From: Desulfomonilia bacterium | GTDB taxonomy: Bacteria > Desulfobacterota > Desulfomonilia > UBA1062 | Length of the DNA stretch: 64,000 bases | Direction of reading: 5' to 3' | Assembly: GCA_036567785.1 (NCBI GenBank) | Contig: DATCTV010000037.1 | Coordinates: forward strand, 248,001 to 312,000 | Part shown: positions 18,093 to 27,418 of the stretch, piece after piece | How the letters are laid out: every line of letters starts with the position of its first letter | How positions within the stretch are numbered: position 1 is the stretch's first letter | Position numbers and translations under genes: made by a program | The notes under the pieces: generated by a model | What the model saw: the letters and a program-made list of their open reading frames with translations, nothing else | What the model was told of the DNA's origin: nothing | Database searches by the model: none

Positions 18093-18371
18093 TTAAATTT
18101 TGCCAGAGCGTTCAAGCACCTCTTTTATTGCGGATGACTCCTTCTTGAGTTCCCGGGAGCCTCTCGTAATCTTGCAGAGACTTATTCCGAGCCTCTTTGA
18201 AATCTCCCTCTGGGAGACTCCAGAGTAAAGCATTTTCAGAAGCTCCCACCTTGAAGAAATTGTCTCGACTTCCGCCGGCGTCATCAGTTCCGAAAGGAAT
18301 CTTTCTGCAAGGTCCCTGTCGCCGATACTGAACAGGGTTTCCATCATCTCGTTAATATTCTTATTATCCAT
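18093..18371 (-). CDS. trpR: Trp repressor family protein
   Basis: The 92-residue protein matches the TrpR fold: an N-terminal helical part (ETLFSIGDRDLAERFLSELMTPAEVETI), then SSRWELLKMLYSG, and the helix-turn-helix VSQREISKRLGISLCKITRGSREL. TrpR binds tryptophan and represses trp genes. The ATG at 18371 gives the normal repressor length. A far longer open frame running into mazG is not a real extension. It sits directly upstream of trpB2, and two palindromes overlap its own promoter region, so self-control of a trpR-trpB2 operon is likely. Confidence 0.88.
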   Translation of the reverse strand: MDNKNINEMMETLFSIGDRDLAERFLSELMTPAEVETISSRWELLKMLYSGVSQREISKRLGISLCKITRGSRELKKESSAIKEVLERSGKI

Positions 18372-18378
18372 GGCAACT

Positions 18379-18428
18379 GTTTCTGTATATAGAAACACAT
18401 AATTCATTGAAATGTCAATTAGTAATTG
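18379..18428 (-). promoter_or_regulatory. Putative trpR-trpB2 promoter and operator palindromes
   Basis: On the minus strand a TTGACA (18413-18418) overlaps the perfect inverted repeat CAATTA-N-TAATTG (18416-18428). Further down, GTTTCT-N6-AGAAAC (18379-18396) forms a second palindrome over the A+T-rich region where the -10 element should lie and next to the trpR start. The layout fits a repressor that blocks its own promoter. The match to the E. coli trp operator is not exact. Confidence 0.45.
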
Positions 18429-18470
18429 ATAAGACATTAAAGTGCATAAATTTCGGAGCCATATTAACAT

Positions 18471-19127
18471 ATGAAAGAATTCGACAGGCTTATGGCAATA
18501 ATGGAAAGGCTCAGGGCGCCGGGCGGCTGTCCCTGGGATGCCGAGCAGACACATGAAAGCATTGCAAGGTGCGCGGTCGAAGAGGCTTATGAACTTGTTG
18601 ATGCAATCTCGGAAAGAAACCCCGGACATATAAAGGAAGAACTGGGAGACATGCTGCTTCAGGTGGTGTTTCACTCGGTGATGGCTGCTCAGGCTGGCGA
18701 TTTCACGATTGAAGACGTTATCAAAGGCATCTCGGATAAGCTTGTTCACCGCCACCCCCATGTTTTTGGAGATGCTGTCGCGGATACCGCCCAAGACGTC
18801 AAACTTTCGTGGGAAAAATTGAAGAAAGAGGAGGAAGGCAAGAAAAAGCGCAGCCATGCGCTTGACGGGGTCCCCTCTGATCTGCCGTCTCTTCTTCTTG
18901 CAGGGAAGGCCGTGTCGCACCTCAGAAAAAGGGGGATGATTTCAGAGAACATCTCGGATCATGTAAAGGATATTAAAAAACAGCTCGATATTCTTGAAAA
19001 CTGTGAATCGCCGGGTGAAATAATAGCCGGGATTTTATTTTCTGTTTCCGCGATTGCCCGTGAAATGGATATCGATACCGAAACGGAACTCAGAAAAAAC
19101 ATTCTGTCGAAATTTCAGCAGAAATAA
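18471..19127 (+). CDS. mazG: Nucleoside triphosphate pyrophosphohydrolase MazG
   Basis: MazG hydrolyses NTPs and dNTPs to the monophosphate and pyrophosphate, and helps to clear non-canonical nucleotides. The 218-residue protein begins MKEFDRLMAIMERLRAPGGCPWDAEQTHES, with the metal-binding EEAYELVDAI and KEELGDMLLQVVFHS motifs near residues 38-65. LVHRHPHVFG and SWEKLKKEE follow. A second MazG-like part is shortened, which makes the protein smaller than the usual 260 residues. CGGAG precedes the ATG. The gene is divergent from trpR, and its promoter shares the 99-bp gap with the trp operator region. Confidence 0.93.
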   Translation: MKEFDRLMAIMERLRAPGGCPWDAEQTHESIARCAVEEAYELVDAISERNPGHIKEELGDMLLQVVFHSVMAAQAGDFTIEDVIKGISDKLVHRHPHVFGDAVADTAQDVKLSWEKLKKEEEGKKKRSHALDGVPSDLPSLLLAGKAVSHLRKRGMISENISDHVKDIKKQLDILENCESPGEIIAGILFSVSAIAREMDIDTETELRKNILSKFQQK

Positions 19128-19264
19128 TTTCCGGTGTCCCGGAGAAACCTTAACACAAATAAACCTGCATTAACGAACGAAGGTGACTCTGCCGATAAAG
19201 ATGAAAAGTCAGTACCGGGACAGAGGGGTCATGAAATGATAAAAAATACGGTCAAGGGTGTCAT

Positions 19265-20641
19265 ATGAAAAAAATTTACAGGTCAGTTCTATTTACCGTT
19301 ATTTTATCTGTTGCACTGCTGACGGCATGCAGCAGTGTCAGCAGCAATACTGTCGGGACTTCGAAGGTCGTCGTTTTTTCCGATGTCCACTTCAATCCGT
19401 TCTATGACCAGACGCTCTTTGATACGCTTGTTGCTGCCGATGCAGCCCAGTGGAAAGGCATATTCGAGTCGTCAAGCATTTCAGAGCCATCCGCCTGGGG
19501 TGAAGACTCAAACTATCCGCTATTTGCGCAGGCCCTTTCGAGCATAAAGGAAAACTCATCATCGAGTTCGATCGCCATTTTCCCTGGAGACATTCTCGTT
19601 CATGATTTCGAAACGCAGTTCTACAAACTCTACGGCAGCGAGGATGAAGCGGCTATGAGGTTGTTTCTTTTAAAGACGGCGACGTTCTTTGCAATTGAGG
19701 TACGCGCTCACCTGGGAAGCATCCCTGTCATGTTCGCACTGGGAAATAACGACTCCTATGAAGGAGATTATAAAATTGAACCGGACAGCCGGTTTCTGAA
19801 CGATACTGCCGAGCCGTTCTACAATTACTTTTTAAACGGTGTCATGGATCATGATTTCTTCAACAGCACATACAGAACAGGGGGATATTATTCGGCAGCG
19901 CCTCTGGGGCCGGACCTGCTTGTGATCACGCTCAACTCTATCTTCTTTTCACCGAAGGCCGCAGGAGGTACGGGAGAGGCAGCAACTGCGGAACTCGACT
20001 GGTTTGAAAAAACGCTTGCATCGGCCGCTTCATCGGGGAAAAAGGTCTGGATTGTCACACATATACCTGTCGGTGCGAATATATCTTCCAACAGAAAGCT
20101 GATCGACGGAGGCGGACAAATTGACGATGCCAAGATGATGTGGGTAGATGAGTATCAAACGCGTTTCCTGAACATCCTTTCAGCCTACCCGGATACGGTT
20201 GCCATGATGTTCACCGGGCATACACACATGGACGAATACCGTCTTCCTTTAGGCGCCCTTCAAATAACGCAGGGAATAAGCCCGGTCGACGGCAACAATC
20301 CGGCGTACAAGATATTTTCATTTGATGAGCATTCATTTTCAATCAAGGATTATGTTTCCTTTAACCGTGACCTTTCCGAACCGTCAGGACGATTCAACAG
20401 CTATTACAATTTTTCCTCATCATATCTCCTGAATGATCTTTTACTTGATGGATATCTTGATGAACTGCTTCCATTGCTCAAGACCGACCTTTCCCGGCAG
20501 GAACTTTACAGGCGTTATTATTATTCCGGGCATGACGGGGGCAATCCGATAACGGATGCGAACTGGCCTGCTTACTGGTGCGGCATCGGTGAAATGTCAA
20601 AAGAGGGTTATATGGATTGCGTCAACAGCTACGGGCAATAG
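19265..20641 (+). CDS. Secreted lipoprotein metallophosphoesterase, acid-sphingomyelinase-like
   Basis: The 458-residue protein starts with a lipoprotein signal (LSVALLTAC, Cys near residue 22). The calcineurin-like metal site is complete: FSDVHFNPFYD, FPGDILVHD, LGNNDSYEGD, VTHIPVG and FTGHTHMDEY. The order and spacing are those of acid sphingomyelinase-like phosphodiesterases, with an extended C-terminal part. It probably hydrolyses phosphodiesters or phosphate esters outside the cytoplasm; the substrate is not known. The gene lies 53 bp upstream of the beta-helix lipoprotein and is likely co-transcribed with it. Confidence 0.87.
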   Translation: MKKIYRSVLFTVILSVALLTACSSVSSNTVGTSKVVVFSDVHFNPFYDQTLFDTLVAADAAQWKGIFESSSISEPSAWGEDSNYPLFAQALSSIKENSSSSSIAIFPGDILVHDFETQFYKLYGSEDEAAMRLFLLKTATFFAIEVRAHLGSIPVMFALGNNDSYEGDYKIEPDSRFLNDTAEPFYNYFLNGVMDHDFFNSTYRTGGYYSAAPLGPDLLVITLNSIFFSPKAAGGTGEAATAELDWFEKTLASAASSGKKVWIVTHIPVGANISSNRKLIDGGGQIDDAKMMWVDEYQTRFLNILSAYPDTVAMMFTGHTHMDEYRLPLGALQITQGISPVDGNNPAYKIFSFDEHSFSIKDYVSFNRDLSEPSGRFNSYYNFSSSYLLNDLLLDGYLDELLPLLKTDLSRQELYRRYYYSGHDGGNPITDANWPAYWCGIGEMSKEGYMDCVNSYGQ

Positions 20642-20694
20642 AAAATTGCCAACGGAAAGAAAGCGGTCATGACTCATAAAATCGGAGGATCAGT

Positions 20695-22791
20695 ATGAAA
20701 CCGGCAAAAAAAGTCCTGTGTTTTACAGTCCTGGTGCTCGTGTCTTTCGTTATATCCTGCTCATCGGGTGGCAGCGACTGCAACTGCTCCTGTACCAGGG
20801 AATACTGGGTCTCTCCGGGCGGGAGCGATACGGGAACAGGCGATTCGAACGATCCCTTCCTGACAATTGCACACGCGCGCGACGTTATCCGTGCCGGAAC
20901 CGATAAAGGAGTCTGCAACATAAATGTGAACATCAAGGGAGGCTTATACCGTCTTACCGAACCTCTTGTCTTTACTTATGAGGATTCAGGCGCAAGCGGA
21001 GCAGAGATAACCTATAAGGCAGCCGCCGGAGAGGCTCCTGTGATCTCGGGAGCTGTTCAAGTAAGTGGATGGACATTGCACGATGCTGTCCTTAACATCT
21101 GGCAGGCCCAGACGAATGTGAATACGAGCACTTTGCCCAGACAGCTTTATGTAAACGGCGTCCGCGCCACCCGTGCACGCACAGTGGATTATCCGAACTA
21201 CTATACGCCTGCCTCAACCGGTTACACATACTCCTATACAACCGGGACCGATCCGCAGATACCGCCTGTATGGGAAAACCCTACTTCTGTCGAAGCGGTA
21301 ACCGCCACTCAGTGGAAGATGATGCGCTGCCCGGTTGCACAGATAAACGGCGGTAGCGAGGTCGTAATGCAGAACCCGTGCTGGGCGAACGCCAATGTAT
21401 TTCCCGAACCGTGGAATTTTCATCTGCTTTCCTGGTGGGAGAACGCCTATGAATTTCTGGATCAGCCGGGCGAATGGTACCTGAACCCGGTCACGAAAAT
21501 ACTTTACTATATTCCGCTTAACGGCCAGGACATGAGCACCGCCGATGTGGAACTGCCTGTACTTGAGACACTGCTTTCCGTCACAGGAGATGCATTAGCC
21601 CCGGTGCACCACATCAATTTTAAAGGGATTACCTTCGAATATGCGACATGGCTCGGCCCCAACACCTCGGACGGTTATGTCGCGGACCAGAGCGGTTTTG
21701 TCCTGAAAGGGGCCGGACATCCGAGCAACTTAATCGGCCATGATCCAAACACAGTGCGCACACCAGGCAATTTGAGCTTTATCTATGCGCAGAACATCAC
21801 TTTCGAAAATAACACCGTCCAACATATGGGCGCGGCCGGTGTCGATTTTGCTTCGGGAAGCCAGAACAACCAGATCATAAACAATACCATCAGTGATATT
21901 TCCTCCACTGGAATACAGCTCGGCGGCAATACATACGAGGATGCGCGTCCGACGACAGATTCAGGACTTACGAAGGATAATTTTATATCGAACAATCTGA
22001 TTGAATACACAGGCCGGGAATTCTGGGACGCGGCCGGCATTTATATCGGCTTTACCACGCGAAGCACCGTTGAACACAACGACATCAATCATACCTCATG
22101 GTCAGGCATAGCCATCGGTTGGGGCTGGGCCCTGCTTGATCCGGGCGGGTTCGTCGGCGTACCCGGCGGCACGCCGAATATGTGGGGGACCTTTACCACG
22201 CCTACTGCTGCAACAGGTAACCTGATTTTGCACAACCATATTCAATATTTCCTTGAAAGGTTGTGGGACGGAGGCGCCATTTACAGCACCGGCTTTCAGG
22301 GAACCTGCATGGAAGACGGCCAGTTGATCGCATACAACGTCGCTGAAAACAAACGCACCCTTGCAGGCGGAAACACCTTTTATACCGACGGCGGCAGCCG
22401 TTATGTGACGCTGCTTGAAAACGTGTCTCTGAACAATCCCCAGGGATTTGTCAATCTGGGCCCATGCGGGAAATCCTCGTCTTTTACGGGAATCTGTTGG
22501 GCTACTGACATCGTGCCTTACGGGGAAGACATGGGCGGATGCTGCCCTTACGGTGACCTTGACTTTTTGCAGAACTACCTCAGAGACTCGCTTGATTTTT
22601 ATGACATCTGCGAGAATACTTGTTATCCGAACTTTCCCGTGGGCATGTCATTCATCGATAATGTAAAGGTCTCGAACAGCAGCGATGTTCCGTCGGCGAT
22701 ACTCAGCCAGGCAGGACGGCAGCAGGTATCAAACTCCGGTTCGGAAGACTGGCTTGTTTTACTGTTCAAGCCTCAGATAAGCGGCTTGTGA
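20695..22791 (+). CDS. Secreted lipoprotein with right-handed parallel beta-helix
   Basis: The 698-residue protein has a lipoprotein signal (LVSFVISC) and a Cys-rich start. YWVSPGGSDTGTGDSNDPF is typical of extracellular beta-helix proteins that act on polysaccharides. PRQLYVNGVRATRAR and a long series of N-rich rungs (ITFENNTVQHMGAAGV, QIINNTISDISSTGIQLGG, STVEHNDINHTSWSGIAIG) follow. This layout resembles glycoside hydrolase or polysaccharide lyase families, but I cannot assign one. A strong ribosome site (CGGAGGATCAGT) precedes the ATG. Together with the phosphodiesterase lipoprotein upstream it forms a small secreted-enzyme unit. Confidence 0.75.
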   Translation: MKPAKKVLCFTVLVLVSFVISCSSGGSDCNCSCTREYWVSPGGSDTGTGDSNDPFLTIAHARDVIRAGTDKGVCNINVNIKGGLYRLTEPLVFTYEDSGASGAEITYKAAAGEAPVISGAVQVSGWTLHDAVLNIWQAQTNVNTSTLPRQLYVNGVRATRARTVDYPNYYTPASTGYTYSYTTGTDPQIPPVWENPTSVEAVTATQWKMMRCPVAQINGGSEVVMQNPCWANANVFPEPWNFHLLSWWENAYEFLDQPGEWYLNPVTKILYYIPLNGQDMSTADVELPVLETLLSVTGDALAPVHHINFKGITFEYATWLGPNTSDGYVADQSGFVLKGAGHPSNLIGHDPNTVRTPGNLSFIYAQNITFENNTVQHMGAAGVDFASGSQNNQIINNTISDISSTGIQLGGNTYEDARPTTDSGLTKDNFISNNLIEYTGREFWDAAGIYIGFTTRSTVEHNDINHTSWSGIAIGWGWALLDPGGFVGVPGGTPNMWGTFTTPTAATGNLILHNHIQYFLERLWDGGAIYSTGFQGTCMEDGQLIAYNVAENKRTLAGGNTFYTDGGSRYVTLLENVSLNNPQGFVNLGPCGKSSSFTGICWATDIVPYGEDMGGCCPYGDLDFLQNYLRDSLDFYDICENTCYPNFPVGMSFIDNVKVSNSSDVPSAILSQAGRQQVSNSGSEDWLVLLFKPQISGL

Positions 22792-22808
22792 ATTAAAAAA
22801 GAGGTATA

Positions 22809-23786
22809 ATGATGAACAGCGAACACATACACCTCTGGCAGCACGACCATGATTTCAATTCAGGAAAAAAATCATCAGAAACGAAAACCCTCGTTGTTGT
22901 CATAATAACGCTTCTGACGATGTTCGCCGAGATATTCATCGGCTGGCTCAGCAATTCGATGGCCCTTCTTGCCGACGGTTTTCATATGGGAACGCATGCC
23001 ATAGCCCTCGGTATATCCCTTGGCGCATACATGCTTGCGCGCAGACATGCAAAGAGTTCCGGATTCGCTTTCGGGACATGGAAGATCGAGATACTGGGCG
23101 CCTACACGAGCGCCATTGTCCTTGGCATTGCTGGCCTTGCCATGATTGTCATGTCCGTCGAAAGGTTCCTCAATCCGCTTGTTATTAGATATAACGAGGC
23201 GCTTATCGTCGCCATGCTAGGACTTTCGGTCAATATCATATGTGCCTTAATCCTTGGCTCGGGACACAATCACGGGCATGAGCATGATCATGATGAAGTC
23301 GTCCATAATCACGTTCATGAACATGGACGCGACATGGACCTCAACCTGAAAAGCGCTTATCTGCATGTTGTCGCCGATGCACTGACATCAATCCTTGCGA
23401 TAGCAGCACTTCTGGGCGCCAAATATCTGAAGCTTACATGGCTGGACCCGGCCATGGGAATTCTGGGCGCTTTTCTCATACTCAGGTGGGCCTTTCTGCT
23501 GCTCAGGGACACTTCCAGGATACTGCTGGACTGGCATGGCGATTTGTCCGTGACAAAAAGCATCAGGGAGATAATTGAACAGGACAGTGATTCAAAAGTA
23601 AGCGACCTTCATATCTGGCAGGTCTCGGAAGGGCGCTATGCATGCATCGTTTCCGTGATTACAGGCTCGGGCCGCACTTACAGCTATTATAAGAGGCTCC
23701 TCGATTCCGTACCCGGGCTTGTGCATGTAACAGTTGAGGTTCTTGCGTGCAGCCCGGATAAGCTTTGCACGTCCGAGATCAGGTAG
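22809..23786 (+). CDS. dmeF: CDF family metal exporter, DmeF-like
   Basis: The 325-residue membrane protein has six predicted helices and a cytoplasmic C-terminal domain. SMALLADGFHMGTHAIAL provides the first metal site (ADxxHMxxH), and YLHVVADALTSILAIAAL the second (HVVAD). A His-rich loop (GHNHGHEHDHDEVVHNHVHEHG) lies between helices 4 and 5. The N-terminal IHLWQHDHDF and FAFGTWKIEILG match DmeF, which exports cobalt and nickel. It overlaps the last 8 bp of the convergent protease gene. No metal-responsive regulator is seen nearby. The family is secure, the exact metal is inference. Confidence 0.87.
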   Translation: MMNSEHIHLWQHDHDFNSGKKSSETKTLVVVIITLLTMFAEIFIGWLSNSMALLADGFHMGTHAIALGISLGAYMLARRHAKSSGFAFGTWKIEILGAYTSAIVLGIAGLAMIVMSVERFLNPLVIRYNEALIVAMLGLSVNIICALILGSGHNHGHEHDHDEVVHNHVHEHGRDMDLNLKSAYLHVVADALTSILAIAALLGAKYLKLTWLDPAMGILGAFLILRWAFLLLRDTSRILLDWHGDLSVTKSIREIIEQDSDSKVSDLHIWQVSEGRYACIVSVITGSGRTYSYYKRLLDSVPGLVHVTVEVLACSPDKLCTSEIR

Positions 23787-24540
23787 AGCGGTACTGTCTG
23801 TAAACAAGGAAGCCGCCCCAGGCTGTTGCTGCAAGCATAATGAGGCAGCCTGTCCCCCATGCCATCCATCCTATGGCGTGGCTTGAATCAAGCAGGCCAA
23901 GTGTACCCAGTATGTATTCCCAGTCGTGCGGGCCTTCCTTTCCCGTATGTCCGCCAAGAAGCATCAGATTAAGGTCAAGCGCGTCATAGATATAAGGGGC
24001 AATGTCGATAAAATTTTCTCCGAACCACCAGAAGGTTGCTGCTGCGGCGAATGAATCCTGTCTCCATGATATAAAATAAACGGTGAATACCATCGGGACA
24101 GTGAGCTGCATCAGTGTGCCTCCCAGTACCGTTATGAATTCTCCCATGAAAGACAACAGCAGATGACCCGCCTCGTGAAAAACGAGATTTATGGCATGCA
24201 TGGTATTCAGGAGAAAGGATGTCTCACTCTGGGGGTCTGATAAAGGGATGAACGCGAGCCTGAATCCTAAGAGAAACAGGCCTGCTAACAGGATAATTCT
24301 AAGCGTCATGAAATTTGAGGGTATCGTAAACATGCCCTGTAAAACGGATTGAGCAAGCCTTGAGCGAACCGGAGATTCTTCCGGCCGTTCTTTATCCGCA
24401 GGTGATTTCACCCTTTTTTTATATTTGGCAAAAATTATCCCGCAGCCTGTGCATTCGCTCAGGCCGTCCGCCTGTTCAGCTCCGCAATTAGGACAAATCA
24501 TTATTCTGTTATCCCGTTCTTCGGTTTCTATTCTTACCAT
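23779..24540 (-). CDS. Membrane metalloprotease with N-terminal zinc ribbon (M50-like)
   Basis: The protein has about 254 residues from ATG 24540. ATGs at 24552 and 24501 are also possible, and no ribosome site decides between them. A zinc ribbon (CPNCGAEQADGLSECTGCG) lies near the N-terminus, followed by a basic linker. At least four hydrophobic helices follow. One carries HEAGHLLL, the HExxH metal-binding motif of membrane peptidases. A second-ligand Asp or Glu is not obvious (WFGENFIDIAPYIYDA is a candidate). The family resembles uncharacterised zinc-ribbon HEAGH proteins related to site-2 proteases. It is divergent from the hybrid kinase gene. Confidence 0.7.
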   Translation of the reverse strand: MVRIETEERDNRIMICPNCGAEQADGLSECTGCGIIFAKYKKRVKSPADKERPEESPVRSRLAQSVLQGMFTIPSNFMTLRIILLAGLFLLGFRLAFIPLSDPQSETSFLLNTMHAINLVFHEAGHLLLSFMGEFITVLGGTLMQLTVPMVFTVYFISWRQDSFAAAATFWWFGENFIDIAPYIYDALDLNLMLLGGHTGKEGPHDWEYILGTLGLLDSSHAIGWMAWGTGCLIMLAATAWGGFLVYRQYRST

Positions 24541-24631
24541 ATATACATCCATTCCTGAAACACCGGCTATTGTATGTTGATAAAAATAAGTTATAATATA
24601 ATTTATAAAAATCATATAAATTGGCGGACGG

Positions 24632-27349
24632 ATGGAGAAGGTAAAGCCGGTTTCCTTGAATGCTGATTTTTACAGAAAGCTTATCGAGGACGCCAATATA
24701 ATAATCTTTAGAATGGCCCTGCCTGAAGGAAAATTCGAGTATGTAAGCCCTGGGTGTATCGAGATAACAGGCTATGAACCGCAGGAATTCTATGACGATC
24801 CCATGCTCATCAGAAAGTTTATCCACCCTGATTGGCAGCCTGTTCTGCAAGAGCGGTTCAATGAAATCTTAATGGGTGAGATAAAGCCCTTTTATGAATA
24901 TAAGATAATCCATAAGTCGGGAGTGGAAAAATGGATTCACCATAAAAATGTTGTTGAATATGGAAGCGACGGCAGACCTGTAGCAATTGAAAGCGTTATA
25001 ACCGATGTATCCGGGCTGAAAAAAATTGAGGTTGAACTTGCTGCATCCGAAAACAAGTTTCGCCTGGCATTCAATAACTCTCCCAATATCCTTGCTATAA
25101 GCAGTATTGATGATGGCGTTTTTATCGAAGTCAATGACAACTTTGAAAAGATACTGGGCTGGAGGCGTGAAGATATTACAGGCAAATCGGCTTTTGAGCT
25201 TGGACTTGTAAGGGATAAAGCCAGAAGGGACGAACTGATTGAGATAATCAAAAGGGATGGCCATATAAGCAGTTATGAAATCGAGATGATTACAAAATCC
25301 GGCGAGATAAGGACGGGCGAATTTTCCGCAGAGATAATTGATGTAAACAATAAGAAGTGCCTCATTATGCAGGTCAATGACATAACAGAACGTAAGAAGG
25401 TGGAGAAGGCTCTCAAAGAAAGCAGGGAACAGTACAGGCATCTGATATACAATTTTCCAGACGGCATAATCATTCACAAAGAAGGTAAAATCCTGTACGG
25501 CAATCCTGCTGCAATGAAGCTCTTCGGATCAATGAATCCTGAAGACTATGCCGGTAAAACCATGTTTGATTTTGTCCCGGAAAATTCTCATGGCCTCCTG
25601 ATGGAGCGCAGAAGACAGTTCAAGGAAGGAAAAACACCGCCGCAGATTGAAATTAAGTGTTTAGACATCAAAGGAAATTTGATTGATGTCGCGATAACCG
25701 TAAGTCATGTCTATTTCAAGGGTGAAAAGGCTGTCATGACCATCTTTCATGATATCACCGACCGAAAAAAAATCGAAGAGGCCCTCTTCAGAAGTGAACA
25801 GCAGTATCGTTTGATATCTGAAAATATGCAGGATACGTTGTGGTTGATGGATATGGATTTTAAAACAGTCTGGATCAGCCCTTCGGTGGTAAAAACCAGG
25901 GGTTTCACCCTGGAGGAATTGCAGTCCATGCCTATTGACCGGCATTTGACACCAGAGTCTTATGATATCGCCATGAAAATTCTGGCTGAAGAACTGACCC
26001 CTGAACGTCTCGCTGACAGGGATTGTGAGATATCCAGAATGGTTGAGCTCGAATTTATCTGCAAGGACGGCACGATATTTACAGGCGAGATCAGAATGAC
26101 TCTTCTGAGGGATTCGGGAGGCAAACCCATCGGCTTTCTGGGAGTCGGACGCGACATTTCGGAAAGAAAGAAGGCAGAGAACGAGAAGCAGCTGATGGAA
26201 AAGCAGATCCAGCAGGCCCAGAAACTCGAGAGCATAGGCGTGCTGGCAGGAGGTATTGCCCATGACTTCAACAACATGCTTACGGCAATAATAGGTAATT
26301 CGGAACTCGCTCTTTTGGACATCTCTGAGACGTCCCCGGCCGTACAGCGGTTGCAGAATGTTATTAAGGTGGCAATGAGCGCTGCGGGCCTGTGCAAACA
26401 GATGCTCGCATATTCGGGGAAGGGTGCTTTCCAGATGGTACCGATCAATCTGACCGGACTCATTCGCGAGATGGAGCAGATGCTTATAGCCTCGATATCC
26501 AAGAAGGCGAAACTTGATCTGATTCTCGATGAAAAGATTCCATTCATAAAAGCCGATCTGCCGCAGATCCAGCAGATAATAATGAATCTTGTAATAAACT
26601 CAAGCGAGGCTATAGGAGAAGATACGGGCACTATTACCATTATGACCCGACAGATTGAATGCAGCGGTGAATATCTGAAGACATTGGATCTGGGTGATGA
26701 GATGGTTGAGGGTGTTTATGTCTGTATGGAGATATCGGACACAGGCTGCGGCATGGACAGGGAAACCATGGGCAAAATCTTTGACCCTTTCTTCACGACG
26801 AAATTCACGGGCAGAGGGCTGGGCCTCGCTGCAGTACTCGGTATAGTGAGGAGCCATAAGGGTGCCCTGAAAATATACAGCGAACCGGGCAGGGGCACGA
26901 CATTCAAAATCTTCTTCCCGGCAACAGAACCTTTCACGGGCACAAACAAGGTAAAGGCTGAACAGGAGCAGACCTGGCAGGGAAGCGGCACAATAATGCT
27001 GGTTGATGATGATGATCAGATCAGAAACGTTTGTAAAAAGATGCTGGAGCGAATCGGTTTTGATGTGATAACTGCCGTTGACGGCAAGGACGCGCTCGAC
27101 GTTTTCAGGAGGAACAGGGATAAGATAAGATGCGTCATACTGGATATGACCATGCCGATAATGGACGGAAAAGAGGCCTATGGCGAACTTATGCTTATTG
27201 ATCCTGATGTCAGGGTGATAATAAGCAGCGGCTATAACGGGATCGAAGTGATGAACAGCTTCAAGGAGAAGGGTCCGGACGGCTTCATCCAGAAGCCTTA
27301 CCAGTTTGAAAATATGAAAGAGGAACTCAAAAAAGTTCTGGGCAGATGA
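24632..27349 (+). CDS. Hybrid sensor histidine kinase with four PAS domains and receiver
   Basis: The 905-residue protein has no signal peptide or membrane helix, so it senses in the cytoplasm. Four PAS domains span about residues 10-125, 140-255, 262-375 and 385-515. The kinase H-box GGIAHDFNNML is near 542, with the N box LVINSSEA, G1 DTGCGMD and G2 GRGLGLAAVLG. The C-terminal receiver (LVDDDDQIR, phospho-acceptor Asp near 837 in DMTMPIMDG) includes the conserved QKPY. No output regulator is encoded beside it. It converges with a second hybrid kinase that shares the HDFNN class of catalytic core. The signal is unknown. Confidence 0.9.
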   Translation: MEKVKPVSLNADFYRKLIEDANIIIFRMALPEGKFEYVSPGCIEITGYEPQEFYDDPMLIRKFIHPDWQPVLQERFNEILMGEIKPFYEYKIIHKSGVEKWIHHKNVVEYGSDGRPVAIESVITDVSGLKKIEVELAASENKFRLAFNNSPNILAISSIDDGVFIEVNDNFEKILGWRREDITGKSAFELGLVRDKARRDELIEIIKRDGHISSYEIEMITKSGEIRTGEFSAEIIDVNNKKCLIMQVNDITERKKVEKALKESREQYRHLIYNFPDGIIIHKEGKILYGNPAAMKLFGSMNPEDYAGKTMFDFVPENSHGLLMERRRQFKEGKTPPQIEIKCLDIKGNLIDVAITVSHVYFKGEKAVMTIFHDITDRKKIEEALFRSEQQYRLISENMQDTLWLMDMDFKTVWISPSVVKTRGFTLEELQSMPIDRHLTPESYDIAMKILAEELTPERLADRDCEISRMVELEFICKDGTIFTGEIRMTLLRDSGGKPIGFLGVGRDISERKKAENEKQLMEKQIQQAQKLESIGVLAGGIAHDFNNMLTAIIGNSELALLDISETSPAVQRLQNVIKVAMSAAGLCKQMLAYSGKGAFQMVPINLTGLIREMEQMLIASISKKAKLDLILDEKIPFIKADLPQIQQIIMNLVINSSEAIGEDTGTITIMTRQIECSGEYLKTLDLGDEMVEGVYVCMEISDTGCGMDRETMGKIFDPFFTTKFTGRGLGLAAVLGIVRSHKGALKIYSEPGRGTTFKIFFPATEPFTGTNKVKAEQEQTWQGSGTIMLVDDDDQIRNVCKKMLERIGFDVITAVDGKDALDVFRRNRDKIRCVILDMTMPIMDGKEAYGELMLIDPDVRVIISSGYNGIEVMNSFKEKGPDGFIQKPYQFENMKEELKKVLGR

Positions 27350-27418
27350 CTTGAATCAACTGCAACATGATTTATCAAAAAGCCAGATGCAAATTATACA
27401 TCAAGAAACTCAGATGTA

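Noticed and set aside
18093-18920. A 275-residue minus-strand protein instead of trpR
   Set aside because: The extra N-terminal part is antisense to mazG. The ATG at 18371 gives a repressor of normal length.
22792-22808. Metal riboswitch upstream of the DmeF-like gene
   Set aside because: Only 17 bp separate it from the previous gene, which leaves no room for a structured leader.
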